Assembly (NCBI GenBank): GCA_030765045.1
Contig: CM060962.1
Coordinates: 147,546,525-147,610,524, forward strand
Source: Tenodera sinensis
Lineage: Eukaryota > Arthropoda > Insecta > Mantodea > Mantidae
Length of the DNA stretch: 64,000 nucleotides
Direction of reading: 5' to 3'
Below are positions 43,440-54,605 of this stretch, in pieces. Both the position numbers and the translations under genes were made by a program. The notes under the pieces are model-generated. The model searched no databases and was not told where the DNA came from. It saw nothing but the letters and a program-made list of their open reading frames with translations. Every line of letters begins with the position of its first letter. Within the stretch, counting starts at the first letter, position 1.

Positions 43440-44840
43440 TTAAATATAAATGCAGGGAAGTGGAAGGATACCTAATTTTTGAAACAGCCTGCTCAAATTA
43501 AAATTGTTGGGGTGCTTAGAAATTTCTATAGCTTTGTGCTGTAGTGGAGATGGTTGAGAGAATGTTGGCATCTTGAAACTTGATGACATGTTCCTCCTCC
43601 GCTTCTGTGGCAACTTCTCAAAATGCCTTAAATGGCAACATCTCTTATGTTCAGTCAGCCTGGTGTTGACGCTACATAGTGTCGTGCCAGTATACACTGT
43701 ACCGAACAAACAGGGTATCTGGTATATGCCAGCCAAGGAGAAGGGTTCCTCAGATCCTTAGCTGAGCATAGTAAGCTGTAGAGTTGTCCAGTAGATTTGA
43801 AGACAGTCTTGACATTACGTAGTAGTAGCAAATGTTCAATCCTGTTGATGTTTCTAACATAAGGAAAGAATACTGCACCTCTGCTCTTATGTGCATTCAG
43901 CTGATGTCAGGGTGGTCAGAAGACTCCTTACTTCTTGGGCAGAGCTGTTAGCTTGTAATGCTTGTTCCAGATGGTGAAGTTCTTGTGGTAGTAGGTGCAC
44001 CTCGCAAATACAGGAAGTGTAGTCCACAAGAGTTTTAATCATGGCCTGTTTCTGTCTCGCATGATGGTTGAAGGTTTTGTTTAAATAACGGTCTGTTTTA
44101 GCAGTTTGCGGTATACCACGTGTCCAAGTGTGCCGTTGTCTTTCCTGCTGACCAGTACATCCAGGAAGGCCAGTTGACCATCTTTTTAACCCCATGGTGG
44201 ACTGGATGCGCAAATTGAGGCTGTTGAGGTGTTGCAGAAAGCGAGACAGTTTGTTTGCTGTGACTCCATACGAGGAAGATATCATCCACGTAGCGGAACC
44301 AAGCAGATGATTTGTGAGGAATGGTGTTCAGAGCTGTAGCTTCAAAGGAATGAAAAAGTCAGCTATCACCGGAGGGAGTGGGCTGCCCATGGCCATGCTA
44401 TCAATTTGTTCATAGTAGGAGTTGTTCCATTGGAAATAGGTGGTGATAAGGACGTGATGAAAAAGAGCTACTATGTCCTCAGAAAAAATGTGCTTCATCT
44501 GAGTGATGGCATCATTGACGGGAACCATGGTGAAAAGAGAGACATCAAAGCTGAGTAGATTGTGTGACTGCAAAGTGAGGTTTTGGATGAAATCTGAAGA
44601 ATCCTTTATGAAGGAATCTGTTGCCTACAGGTGGTTGTAGTAGGTTTGCTAGATGTTTGGCAATGGTGTATGTAAGAGATCCAATACTGCTGACAATAGG
44701 TCTGAGAGGTGCATCCAGCTTATGGATCTTGGGCAGGCCGTACAGTCTGGGAGGCTGAGCTTCAGATTTTGTGATGAGTCGCTTGTCTCAGCATTGTCTC
44801 TCTTTTTACCGTGGTTCCCGTCAATGACGCCATCACTCAA
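43440..44840 (-). pseudogene. Penelope-like element, minus copy
   Basis: In order on the minus strand: LLSFDVSLFTMVPVNDAI, YYEQIDSMAMGSPLPPVIAD, the catalytic box followed by DDIFLVWSHSKQTV, KTDRYLNKTFNHHARQKQAM and IKTLVDYTSCICEVHLLPQE, and then the GIY-YIG nuclease AGIYQIPCLFGTVYTGTTLC with RLTEHKRCCHLRHFEKLP. Penelope-like elements pair a telomerase-like RT with this nuclease. At least four frame changes. Same family as the plus copy, about 90-95% similar over shared segments. Confidence 0.85.
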
Positions 44841-45058
44841 CTAAAGCACATTTTTTCTGAGGACATATTAGTATTATGGACAAATTGATGGCATGGTAAT
44901 GGGCAGCCCACTCAATCCAGTGGTAGTCAGCTTTTTCATGGAATCCTTTGAAGCTACAGCTCTGAACACTACTCCTCACAAATCATCTGCTTCGTTCCGC
45001 TATACCTTCATCATACGGAGTGACGGTGAGCAAGCTCTGACTGGTTTATTTCAACACC
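44795..45058 (+). pseudogene. Penelope-like element, plus copy, part 1
   Basis: VSLFTVVPVNDAITQLKHIF, then after a small deletion QIDGMVMGSPLNPVVVSFFM, ESFEATALNTTPHKSSASFR, and EQALTGLFQHL up to the TTAA where piggyBac 2 entered. In this copy the YVDD box region reads RYTFIIRSDG, so the catalytic Asp pair is lost. Continues at 50090. Confidence 0.8.
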
Positions 45059-45451
45059 TTAACCCTTTCCGGTCATAGTCCTGGGAAGAAATTTCTGCAG
45101 CCTGGACGGAGCTTTAAATTTACTGCTAGAGCTTCGCAAATGGGAGCAAAACTTTATGCAAAAGTGGCCTATGTTGCTGTACTTACCTACACTTTGATGA
45201 TTATCAAACGTAGCTGAGCTAAACAGAGAATTGTTGAAGCACTGGAACAGTTTGTGCTGCTTACACTGTCCACTAATATGGGGATTTTTTTAATTGTTTT
45301 AAGTTTGTAAACACTTTAGACCAAGATAAAGTATCCATGTCATAAAAAACACATACCAATGAAATAGTATTCGGCCATAAATAGTAATGTATATAAAATG
45401 TAAACGGACACACGAGCACTATGTACACATATGCACATCACACACTTCTCA

Positions 45452-46440
45452 TTATGACATAGGGCAATTACTTTTTATAATTGACAAGCATGTGATAGCG
45501 CTCGAAACATTCGCTGATACACATGGCCAGTTTATTTGCACATGTGTTGCAGTAGAAATAAGTTTCTTTTCTTGCCCCCTTGACTTTTTGATTGCTACAG
45601 ACAATACAGTCTTTGTGTTTTTTTTTCCCTCAAGGTGGTATATAAAATGTGGTGCATTGTTTATGCCTATCACCAGACTCTCAACAAGTGACCTTCTGTA
45701 TTTTACATGGTACAAGGGATGGGTGCTTGCCTGGGAATTTTGAACCTTGTACAAAATGTACGAGTTTACTGTTACTACTTCCAGGCACCAGAAAAATAAT
45801 TTGCACCACCACTTCAATGATTTTCGCATAAAAGCATATGTTGCGCAATAATGGTCACTGCGATCCATGCCTCCCATGTGTGTGGTATAATCAAGCACAC
45901 ACAGCGGCTTTTGTAAATCTTTTCTTGTACCTCCCTTCAAAATTGTTGTAGTTTTCTGCATAGAGGTATCATGAAATGTAGAAATCATCAAGACTACCCT
46001 TTTGTCTTTCCGCCCCATAACCAACACGTCGCCATTCTCGTAAGAACTGGTTTTGCCACATTTTAGCTTTTTCAAAACCCGTTGCTTCACAGGTTTTGGG
46101 TTGCCTACCCTACCGGCAATTAAAGTGCCCATGGTGTGGCATTCACGCCTTCTAACTACTGTGCTAAATCTACACTACTATAATAGCGATCTGAAATAAA
46201 TGATAGCTACTAACTATCAAAGCAATCTATCAGAGATAGTACAATTATCATACTGAATTGCTTTTCAGGTTACGATAAATTACAAATTTGCCCTGTGTGC
46301 TTTCCATAGTAGGGAATAAGTCTGTTAACATAGCCAGTATCGCTATCTGCCAAAACAAAAATCCTGATAACCCATTTTGTGGGTTTTTTAGGATTGTAGG
46401 TTTTAAAATTTATTTTGCCCTTGATTCATCTTTAGCAATA
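45452..46440 (-). pseudogene. piggyBac 2 transposase, C-terminal half
   Basis: 45452-46132 reads GTLIAGRVGNPKPVKQRVLK, HMGGMDRSDHYCATYAFMRK with the third Asp, WWCKLFFWCLEVVTVNSYIL and a diverged Cys-rich tail. Upstream (46140-46440), broken frames still show DRYYSSVDLAQ with the second Asp, and VIRIFVLADSDTGYV. Stops and shifts throughout 46130-46440. Confidence 0.8.
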
Positions 46441-46451
46441 TGTTTGCCTCG

Positions 46452-49095
46452 AGAATCACTTTAATAATTTCTTAGAAAAAGTGGATTATAGGACAGATGG
46501 CAACAAAGCCCATAAGTTCATAAAAAATGTCAAGGACAGGAAAGAAAGCAACAGTACACCTATCATACACAACAATAAAATATTAACAAATGATGTAGCC
46601 ATAGCCAAAACATTCAATAAATATTATGCTAATTCACATAAAGTAACAAGAAATAATAAAAAGGAACGTAAACAGTTTAAGAAAGATTTGAAACAAGAAA
46701 GAGAATGTGATCCTAACACTCAATACAATATCTTTTTTCAAAATTTTAATATGCAAGCACTGCATATTGCAATTAATAATCTAGAAAACAAAAAGTCTCC
46801 TGGACCAGATCACATAAATCCAGAGTTCATAAAAAACCTTGGAAAAACAGCAAAACAACAACTACTAAAACTCTACAGTCTAACCTGGAACACCACTGTA
46901 CCTGCCGAATGGCGAAAAGCAATAATTGTCCCATTCTTGAAGAAGGATAAAACAGTATCAGAAATAAAAAATTATAGATCAATAGCTCTTACTAGCATAA
47001 TAGCAAAAGTGATGGAAAGAATGGTGTCAAATAGGTTAAATTGGTTTCTAGAATCACAAAATTTAATTTCCCCATGTCAAGCTGGATTCAGAGTTCCACT
47101 CTACAAATGAACAAGTCTTATTTCTCAGTCAAGAAATCAAAGACTTCTTCAATAGAAAAGAAGATAATTTATCAGTTTTTTATTTCCAAAGTGCATATGA
47201 TTCTATATGCAGAACAAAACTGCTAAAGAAAGTAAAACAAATAGGGATACAAGGTCCAATGTTTTCATGGCTATATCATTTCCTAACATAACGCTTTATT
47301 GCTACCAGATATGGAAGAAATATATCTAAATATAAACAAGTACACCACGGCTTACTGCAAGGTGCAGTGCTCAGCACTACACTTTTTAATATATTTATTA
47401 ATGATCTGCCACAACAAATACAAGAATCAAGTGTGAAGTGTGCACTATTTGCTGATGACTTAGTAATGTGGACTTCAAAACCAAAATACAAAAGTACAGA
47501 ACTAGAAAAAACCATGCAACAATCCTTAAACAATCTACAAAAGTGGAGCAAAGAAAATTTAATGACTGTTAATACAACAAAATCAAACTACCAAATCTTT
47601 TCACTAAGAAAAAAACCCACTAAAAATAAAACTAAATTTTGAGGGTCAACAATTACCAGAAACAAAGGAAGCAAAGTATTTAGGAGTTACATTTGATACC
47701 AAACTTACATCGACCAAACAAATAGAAAATATAATACAAAGAGCAGAGAGGCGCCTTTCACTGTTAAAACGTCTAACAGGAATGAAGTGGGGATGTTTCA
47801 GAGCAACTCTTAACACAAAATACAATGTGTATATATATAAAGCCATTATTTACTTACTGCAGTGAAGTTCTTATAACAGCAAATACAAAAAAAATTCAAA
47901 TCTTTCAAAACCAAAGTCTGAGACTAATTACAGGTGCTATCAAAACCACACCAATAGCAGCTATGGAAATACTAACCAACCAATACCCCATTGAATATGA
48001 AATAGAAAAAGCGGCTCTTATTCAACACGAAAAGTTGATCAGACTCCCATTCAATGCATGACACAAGAGAAATTTTACACATACACTAAAGACTCAGGAG
48101 AGCTTTCTTTCCAAACTTCAAGACATCAGGAAGAATGTACACCTTCCTAATTCAAAGGAAAACTTCATATCTAAAGTCAATCCGACACATACATCAGGCA
48201 TCACATATTATTTACACCTGACAGAAGAAGTTAAGAAAAGTGATACTCCAACTAATGTTCTCAAATTATTGGCCTTAAAGACAATCCATACTAGATTTCC
48301 AGAACAAGAATGGCTCCATATTTATACTGATGGATCATTGATATTAAACCGAGATGGAGCAGGGGTGGAGTCACGTGTCACCTCTTTTCCTATTACAAAT
48401 CTTTAAGTTATGGAACTACAAACTTTGATGGAGAAATTGAAGCAATTCGAATGGCCCTACAAAATCTTTTGTATAGAATTTCACATTTTCATCAAGCAGT
48501 TATTCTCTCAGATTCCAGGGCGGCAATTATAGCAATTACTTACAAGTTGCCACCAAAAAACCAAACAATTATAGAATGTTAGAAAATCCTTACCCATCTA
48601 ACCGCAGTTCAAAAACACCTAGTCTTACAGTGGATACCAGCTCACTGTGGACTGAGTGGTAATGAGAAAGCTCATTTTCTTGCAAAAAAGGGTACCGGCA
48701 GTGTAGAGAAATCTATAGTTAATCTACCATTTTATGCAGCTAAAAGATTAGTCAACTATGAATTCAAAAAAATTATTGCAAAATATTACTATGAAAAATC
48801 AAAAAATAAATGATGGGAACTACCAAACATTCAAACAATAATTCCTGAGTATCCTCGAAAAACGGCAGTTGCAACCTTCAGGTTGATTACAAGACATGAT
48901 TGTCTGGCAAAACATTTAAACAGAATTGGAATATATTCTTCACCACTCTGTCCTCTATGTGATCTGTAAGAGGAAATGAACCGAGATCATCTTCAAATAT
49001 GCCCGGCTATTTCTAACACCCCATCCATCAGTGAAAAATATTGGTGAGCAAGAGGATTAATGACTTCATTGTCAGAAATCCAGCATTAGCTAACA
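46452..49095 (+). mobile_element. LINE B, 5'-truncated, inside piggyBac 2
   Basis: 2.6 kb from the endonuclease-RT linker to the 3' end. Flanks atatgtttgcct (46439-46450) and atatttgtgcct (49107-49118 region) look like a diverged TSD. Carries RT (46481-47640), thumb (47640-48060), RNase H (48240-48680) and the knuckle (48950-49010). More decayed than LINE A. Confidence 0.8.
46481..49080 (+). pseudogene. LINE B RT-RNase H polyprotein, broken
   Basis: NKKSPGPDHINPEFIKNLGK, EWRKAIIVPFLKKDKTVSEI, NRLNWFLESQNLISPCQAGF, then a deletion/shift at 47090, VLSTTLFNIFINDLPQQI, KCALFADDLVMW with the catalytic Asp pair, KWSKENLMTVNTTKSNYQIF, YCSEVLITANTKKIQIFQNQ, WLHIYTDGSL (RNase H), VILSDSRAAIIAITYKLP, QWIPAHCGLSGNEKAHFLAK (the usual Asp of KADF reads His), and PLCDL-stop-EEMNRDHLQIC. 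The first palm Asp region is damaged (LSVFYFQSAYDSI). At least five stops or shifts. Confidence 0.85.
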
Positions 49096-49114
49096 ACAAC
49101 AACATATTTGTGCC

Positions 49115-49866
49115 TTGTAAAAAGTGTTCCTGAAATTTTTCTTCCGGAAATTCAATTACACCATGAACCTTTTTGGTTCTTCTAAGGGATGGATCAGTGA
49201 TATTCTGTGAATCATCCCCTACATGTAGCATCCAGAAAATCTGCAAAAATCCATCCCAAGGCATAACATCACCAAAAAAGTTTGAGTTGTCCTATCAGTG
49301 GACCAGTAATCCTTTAGTTCCGGAAGTGAAACAAGCCCCATGTTCAATATTATCCCCAAAAACCCTTTCATGTCTACTGCAGACACATCAGCCCAAGTTT
49401 TCCAAATAGAGCGTGGGGACAATTGTTGTTGTTGTTGTTTTCTAGTGCCTTGCATCTGGCAATGAAGCCATTAGCATTCGTGCTTTCCAATAACGTGGTA
49501 ATTTTTTCTCTCGGATATCTATTTGTTTCCTTAGCAATTTGAGATATTAGCTCATCAGTAAAAATATAAACTAAAGTATTCAACTGGCTCAGCATCAAAG
49601 GCAAGATTCAATTTTGGACCTACATTCTTGGAAAAGGTATATTCCTTGGGTTTCTGGTCAGTTTTGCCTATCAATTTTCATGTACCAGCACACACAACAT
49701 TCACAGCACTTGTGTCGCTTTCACTCTCACTTACGGACTCCTCGGCACTGGATAGTTCCACATCATTCTCCTCTTCAAATTCATTGTGCACATCTTCATC
49801 GCACAACACATGAAACTTTCGTTTCCTAATCCTGGAAGGACCTGGTTTATACGCACTCGAAGCCAT
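49115..49866 (-). pseudogene. piggyBac 2 transposase, N-terminal half
   Basis: Starts MASSAYKPGPSRIRKRKFHV with an acidic stretch (NEFEEENDVELSSAEESVSE), then diverged NRYPREKI..., a 65-bp LINE A tail insertion, LSPRSIWKTWADVSAVDMKG, FLGIILNMGLVSLPELKDYW and MPWDGFLQIFWMLHVGDDSQ. Homologous block by block to piggyBac 1 (LSPRSIWLKWTDVNLDEMKA). Frames change three times. The first catalytic Asp region falls at the LINE B junction and is lost. Confidence 0.8.
49430..49494 (-). mobile_element. 65-bp LINE A 3' end
   Basis: gttgttgttgttgttttctag followed by the reverse of ...LMASLPDARH. An extreme 5' truncation inserted into the piggyBac 2 reading frame between EKITT and LSPRS. No clear TSD. Confidence 0.8.
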
Positions 49867-50089
49867 TGCAAAATACTGTGCATCCCCAACAGAAACATTT
49901 CCTCTGTATGTTGAAATAGTTAAAAGAATTTCCGAACAGATGGCGGTATACGCTAGGTAAAGCTTCCTCGAACACTATGGTGCCTTAGCATGCTGCCAGA
50001 AGTGTTACTTCTTGTAACTAAGACGAGAAAACGTGAAGAGCTTTGCTGTCGTGTCGATCATATGTCGACATACGACCGCAAAGGGTTAG

Positions 50090-51190
50090 CAGCCTCAATT
50101 CGTGCATCCAGTATACTATGGAAAAACAAAAAGATGGTCAGCTAGCCTTCCTGGACGTACTGGTCAGCAGGAAAGACAATGGCAAACTTGGACACATGGT
50201 AATGTTATACCACAAACCTACTAACACAGACCGTTATTTAAACAAAAACTCTAACCATCATCCGAGACAGAAACAGGCCATGATTAAAACTCTTGTGGAC
50301 CACACTTCCTGCATTTGCGAGGTACACCTACGACCACAAGAACTTCACCATCTGGAACAAGCATTACAAGCTAACAGCTACTCTACCAAGAAGTAAGGAG
50401 AGCCTTCCGACCACCCACATCTCAATTGACTTCGGCTAAGCCAATCCCAAATAAGAGCAAAGGCATGATATTCCTTCCTTATATTAGAAATGTCACCGAC
50501 AGTATTGAACACTTGCTACTATGCTATAATATCAAGACTGTCTTCAAACCTACTGGACAACACTACAGCATACTGCACTCAGCTAAGGATCCAAGGAACC
50601 CCCTCTCCTTGGCTGGCATATACTGGATTTCCTGTTCATGCAGTGATACGACACTATGTAGCATCAACACCAGGCTGACTGAGCGCAAGAGATGCTGCCA
50701 TTTAGGGCAATTTGAGAAGTCAGTGGTTATGGAACATGCCATAGAAGTGGAGGGGGAACACATCATCAAATTTCTAGATATCAACATTCTCTCAACCATA
50801 TCACATTACCATGCACGATTACAGTGCAAAGCTATAGAAATTTATGAGCACCCCAGCAATTTTAACAGGAACGAAGAAACCCTTAAATTCAACAGAACTT
50901 GGTATTCCATCATCAATGACATTAAGCGACAAATCAGACAGCAAAACAATGTGAACCAATCAGGAACTAGTAGCAACCAAGAAGCAGCTAGGCCCCTCCC
51001 ACCAGTTGTACTGCCTCAGCCGGCCTCGAGCCAATCAGAGAAGCTCCTCCTATGCATAAATACTGCATCCCAGACAATGAACACTTCAGACACAACTGAA
51101 CCTTCACCAAGAAGACTTTGACCATGCCACCAATGATGTCCACCACAGTTATTGACAAAACGTCTGGACTCGGTTACTCCAGCAGACCTT
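50090..51190 (+). pseudogene. Penelope-like element, plus copy, part 2
   Basis: Continues directly from 45058: SLNSCIQYTMEKQKDGQLAF, LDVLVSRKDNGKLG, KPTNTDRYLNKNSNHHPRQK, HTSCICEVHLRPQELHHLEQ in 50043-50396; then, in a second frame (50426-51121), IPNKSKGMIFLPYIRNVTDS, the nuclease LAGIYWISCSCSDTTLCSIN with RLTERKRCCHLGQFEKS, VMEHAIEVEGEHIIKF and a low-complexity end with a stop at 51119. The GIY-YIG Tyr-Ile-Gly is degraded. At 51132-51165 aatgatgtccacc...aaaacgtctgg matches the hammerhead-like motif expected at PLE ends. Confidence 0.85.
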
Positions 51191-52099
51191 AGTAAAGCTT
51201 TATGTTGTTAGTCATGATTGTGGAGAAGAAGGTAGAGACTGGATTCAGCATAGGGAGTGGTAAATCAAAACTGCTCAGTTGATTATTACTGATTTTCTGG
51301 TCTCCCCCTTTCCCTAACAGGTTGTTTGCATAAATAGCTCTATATAGCGTTTCACTCTTAGAAGACAGTATGGAGTTAAATGGGACATCTCTGTCTCTAT
51401 CTAGCGCATACAAGTTGCCATTAGCCGCGTCCTTTTCTACCCTCGCTCTGTTGCCAGATTCCTAATAGCATGGTATAAATATTCATTTGTTATAAATTTC
51501 AGGTTTGAACACATTATCCTATGCAGAATTTTTTTCTCTATCAGGTTATATCCTTTTCAGAGTCATTATACATTTCTATAGGTCCAAATTTCTTCAGAAA
51601 ACGTTTTTTTCAATAGTAGTCCGATATTTGCTGTTTCTACACTCATCACGCACTAACTAACAAACTAACTGCTAGAATGCATCTATATTTTTTTCTTAGG
51701 TAGAGTAAACTATAGTGCTACTACCTGCCTACTTTGAATTCTCTATGTTTACCCAGTTAAGTGTTATAATTTTTTAAATTAAATGTTTTCGGAAAATTTT
51801 ATATATGTGCACTGCAAAAGTTACGCAGTGTGAAACTTTTTTGTCATTGAGTTTACATCAGGGAACCAGCGAGAACAAATGTTGAGGAAGGTTGGAGAAA
51901 GTTTTTAAAATAAACCAAAAGGCAGTAACCTCTTTCTTTTATCCAGTAGGGCAAACAAAAGGTATTCATCTATTCAGCATCAGGCCTGACACAGAAGATA
52001 GTATAAGGAGCAGCATTAACATTAGTTCGAAAGAAGCCGTGTGTGTAACTGTGAGCTGTTATTGCGTTATTTGTTTAATATTTTTGTAAATATTTGTAG
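51191..52099. other. Intron; unassigned
   Basis: 51191-51480 may be PLE terminal sequence. Nothing recognised in 51480-52099. Confidence 0.35.
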
Positions 52100-52835
52100 T
52101 TATGGAGGGTGAAGCTTGGAAGGGACGATATGTTGGTAAATAAAGAAGTAAGGAACGCCAGATAATTATGAATGTGTTAGATTATTTTTGAAGTAAAATG
52201 CGTTTAAGGCAGTAAAAGAAACAGCTAAGACTCTTGAGTGTTCAGAAGCAGTAGTGTATAGGATTAAAAAGGAAGTAATGAAAGGACTTCTAAGAACGCC
52301 ATCGAAAAAGAAAGCAAAAAGGGCGGGACTACACAAAACGCTAGGTTAACGCAATATGATTGAATAGTGCAAGGTGGAGTGCGGCGAATTGTTCATTCTT
52401 TACTGTTTGCAAATATTCCACCCACGCTGAATATAATTTTGTCACAGTTCAACAGTGATGAGACCCTACCAAATTTCTCAAGGGCCACTCTGATTTGGGG
52501 TTCGAATATGAAAGAAAGGGTAACAAGTGCATATTAATAGAAAGAGACGATATCGATATCATCAGATGGCGACATAAATATCTAAAAGACGTAAAAGGTT
52601 TAGGGACCAGGGGAAATCAATTGTTTATACAGACGAGTCATTTGTAAATTTAGGTCATACAGTAACAAAGGCGTGGAGGGATACCAAAGTTAAAAGTGCC
52701 CGTCTCGTCAAGCAGCAATTGAAGGACTAAGTACAGGACTCAGGCCACCTCGAGTCGCTCGCGGAGAAAGATTCGCAACGAGTACATGTTGCAACACTGC
52801 GCTCCATTTAACGTGTACTGTCTTTTAAGGGTGAG
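52100..52835 (+). pseudogene. DDE-type transposase relic (HTH plus DDE_3-like)
   Basis: An N-terminal HTH-like part (KAVKETAKTLECSEAVVYRI with several shifts, 52150-52290) and a catalytic part: FEYERKGNKCILIERDDIDI, IRWRHKYLKDVK, then IVYTDESFVNLGHTVTKAW with the first Asp, RDTKVKSAR, and GLSTGLRPPRVARGERF. This arrangement is common in insect Tc1/mariner-superfamily DDE proteins often annotated only as DDE_3. Terminal repeats not recognised. Ends about 110 bp before CYFIP exon D. Confidence 0.6.
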
Positions 52836-52943
52836 ACGCGCTTTAGTAGAAAGCTTTGTTCAGATCGTACCTACCTTCTGATTGGATTCTCTTCTTAGTT
52901 GTCCACTCAGTGAACCTAGCTCATGATGTTTGTATGGTTTTAG

Positions 52944-53147
52944 GTGTATTGGGCTACTACCATGCGCAGTTGAATGATATTGTCCAGTATCCTGATGCAC
53001 GCACAGAGTTGTTCCACAGTTTCCGGGAATTTGGAAATACAATATTGTTCTGCCTTCTAATGGAACAGGCACTCTCACAAGAAGAAGTTTGTGATTTGCT
53101 TCATGCTGCACCCTTTCAAAATATTCTGCCTCGTCCTTACTGCAAAG
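52944..53147 (+). CDS. CYFIP/Sra-1 exon D
   Basis: 204 nt, phase 1 in and out. Encodes GVLGYYHAQLNDIVQYPDAR, TELFHSFREFGNTILFCLLM and EQALSQEEVCDLLHAAPFQN, then ILPRPYCK. Acceptor tggttttag|gtgta; donor tgcaaag|gtgaca (GT but a weak following context). Continues exon C through Gly (G|GT). EVCDLLHAAPFQNILPR is a hallmark of the family. Confidence 0.95.
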
Positions 53148-53244
53148 GTGACAATGAAAAAATTATTTTTGCGTTTTGAATGTGTGTTTAATTCTGTCAC
53201 CTTTAACAGATATTTATTTTGTAATTACTGTGTTTTGTTTTTAG

Positions 53245-53339
53245 ATGGTGAAAAGCCAGAAACCAAACAGAAGAGACTAGAAGCAAAATATGCTGCACTA
53301 CAAATTGTTCCCAATATAGAAAAACTAGGAACTCCAAAG
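53245..53339 (+). CDS. CYFIP/Sra-1 exon E
   Basis: 95 nt after a 97-nt intron. Encodes DGEKPETKQKRLEAKYAALQ and IVPNIEKLGTPK, ending on a codon border (phase 0) at aaag|gtaagt. Acceptor gtttttag|atggt. The next expected block (QAMIAREGDLLTRERLCCG-type sequence) is not found up to 64000, so the following intron is longer than 10.6 kb. Confidence 0.93.
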
Positions 53340-53872
53340 GTAAGTGCCATTTCTAGAATATCGGCAGTTTCTTTAGCCTTAAACTTAAAGAAAGAAAATG
53401 CTTAATTATGGAAGTTCCACTATGTTTTCATCGTAAAATAAAAAATATTTTGATAAATTGTACTTTTAATATACTGTAACATACGCAAAATTCTGATATG
53501 TTACAATAGGACAGAACAAATTGCACATGGATCCAGGGATCAGTCAAAATATCTGGAGCCAATTTTGGCTTACTCTTTGTATGGAGGGGGGAGGGAACCC
53601 ACCTGCACACTTTACCTTTCTACATTTGATGAGAAAAGGTTTGTAAAGTCATTTGTGAGTCTACATGTGTCTACGTTTTGCTGCAGAAGTATTAATGTTC
53701 CATAGATGCTGTGAGATCAAAGTCTTACAATGATGATCCATTCATGTTACACATCATGAGATCATTCAGACTTTTTGACTGCAGTGAAGATCTGAATTTA
53801 TTCTAAACAATGTTCATCAAACTAAAACTTCTCTTATAACAAACTGGAAGTATACAAATTAATTGGGGGTGT
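53340..53872. other. Intron after exon E; unassigned
   Basis: No element recognised. Confidence 0.45.
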
Positions 53873-54605
53873 GATCTGTTTGGATTCGGAAATGTTTGGA
53901 TTATCTGCAAAAAATAGTGTATAAATTCAGCTATAGGATTAGCAGTTACAAGGGAAAATAGCGTAGAGATGTGAGGAAGTGACAATGTTGCAATTACCTC
54001 GCACAACATAATGACAATGTATTGAACATTACAACAGTGCATTCTTTTGACCTGTGGAGATTGCCATTGACAATGTATTGAACATTACAACAGTGCATTC
54101 TTTTGACCTGTGGAGATTGCCAATCGCATGTGATAGTTCCAGTATGTAAGTAGCTTAGTTTGTTTTGCTATTTTTAGCGGTCATTCTACAGTAATTTATG
54201 CTTTTTGCTCATAAATTTATATGGAGCAGCTACTTGTTTGTGCTATACCATGTACTACGCTGTCAACCAAATGAAAACATAGTTCCTTTGTGTTAAAAGA
54301 GAAACGGGAAGTGCTTTAGCAACTTGACAAGGGAGAAAGTGCTACAAAATTGGCTGTTTAATTTGGTGTTGGGAAAGCCACTATCAGAGACTGGAAAAAA
54401 AAATCATGGGAAAAGGAGAGCTTCTGCAGCACAACTAGTATAAAATCATTGGAACTACACTGTGTAGTTTCAGTAATGAGTTCTATAATAAAAATGCTTT
54501 CTCTACACTACAAATATGCTTTTTATTTTTTTAATTATGGATTTTGTGTTCAGATTATCCAAAATTTCAGATTTGCAGTGTTCAGATAAGCTGTGTTCTA
54601 TTGTA
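53873..54605 (+). mobile_element. Small pogo/Tigger-derived element
   Basis: Left side ctgtttggattcggaaatgt...attatctgc and right side gttcagattatccaaaattt...cagataagctgtg look like eroded inverted Tigger termini. Between them, 54290-54420 reads KREVL-stop-QLDKGESATKLAV and FGVGKATIRDWKKKIMGK, the psq/CENP-B HTH of a pogo transposase, with two stops. The catalytic part is absent. Confidence 0.6.
54012..54123. repeat. 56-bp tandem duplication
   Basis: tgacaatgtattgaacatta... is repeated perfectly once (54012-54067 and 54068-54123), inside the Tigger-derived element. Probably a recent slippage or repair event. Confidence 0.95.

Larger units (their letters stand above)
45063..50085 (-). mobile_element. 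piggyBac element 2 in the PLE, split by LINE B
   Basis: TTAA at 45059-45062, TTAG at 50086-50089 (one mutation). Ends CCCTTTCCGGTCATAG on the left and, from the right on the other strand, CCCTTTGCGGTCGTATG. Contains LINE B (46452-49095) and a 65-bp LINE A tail (49430-49494). Without them it is about 2.3 kb. Confidence 0.88.

Noticed and set aside
49430..49494. A (GTTGTT)n microsatellite expansion in the piggyBac gene
   Set aside because: The triplets are the tail of a recognisable 65-bp LINE A 3' end.
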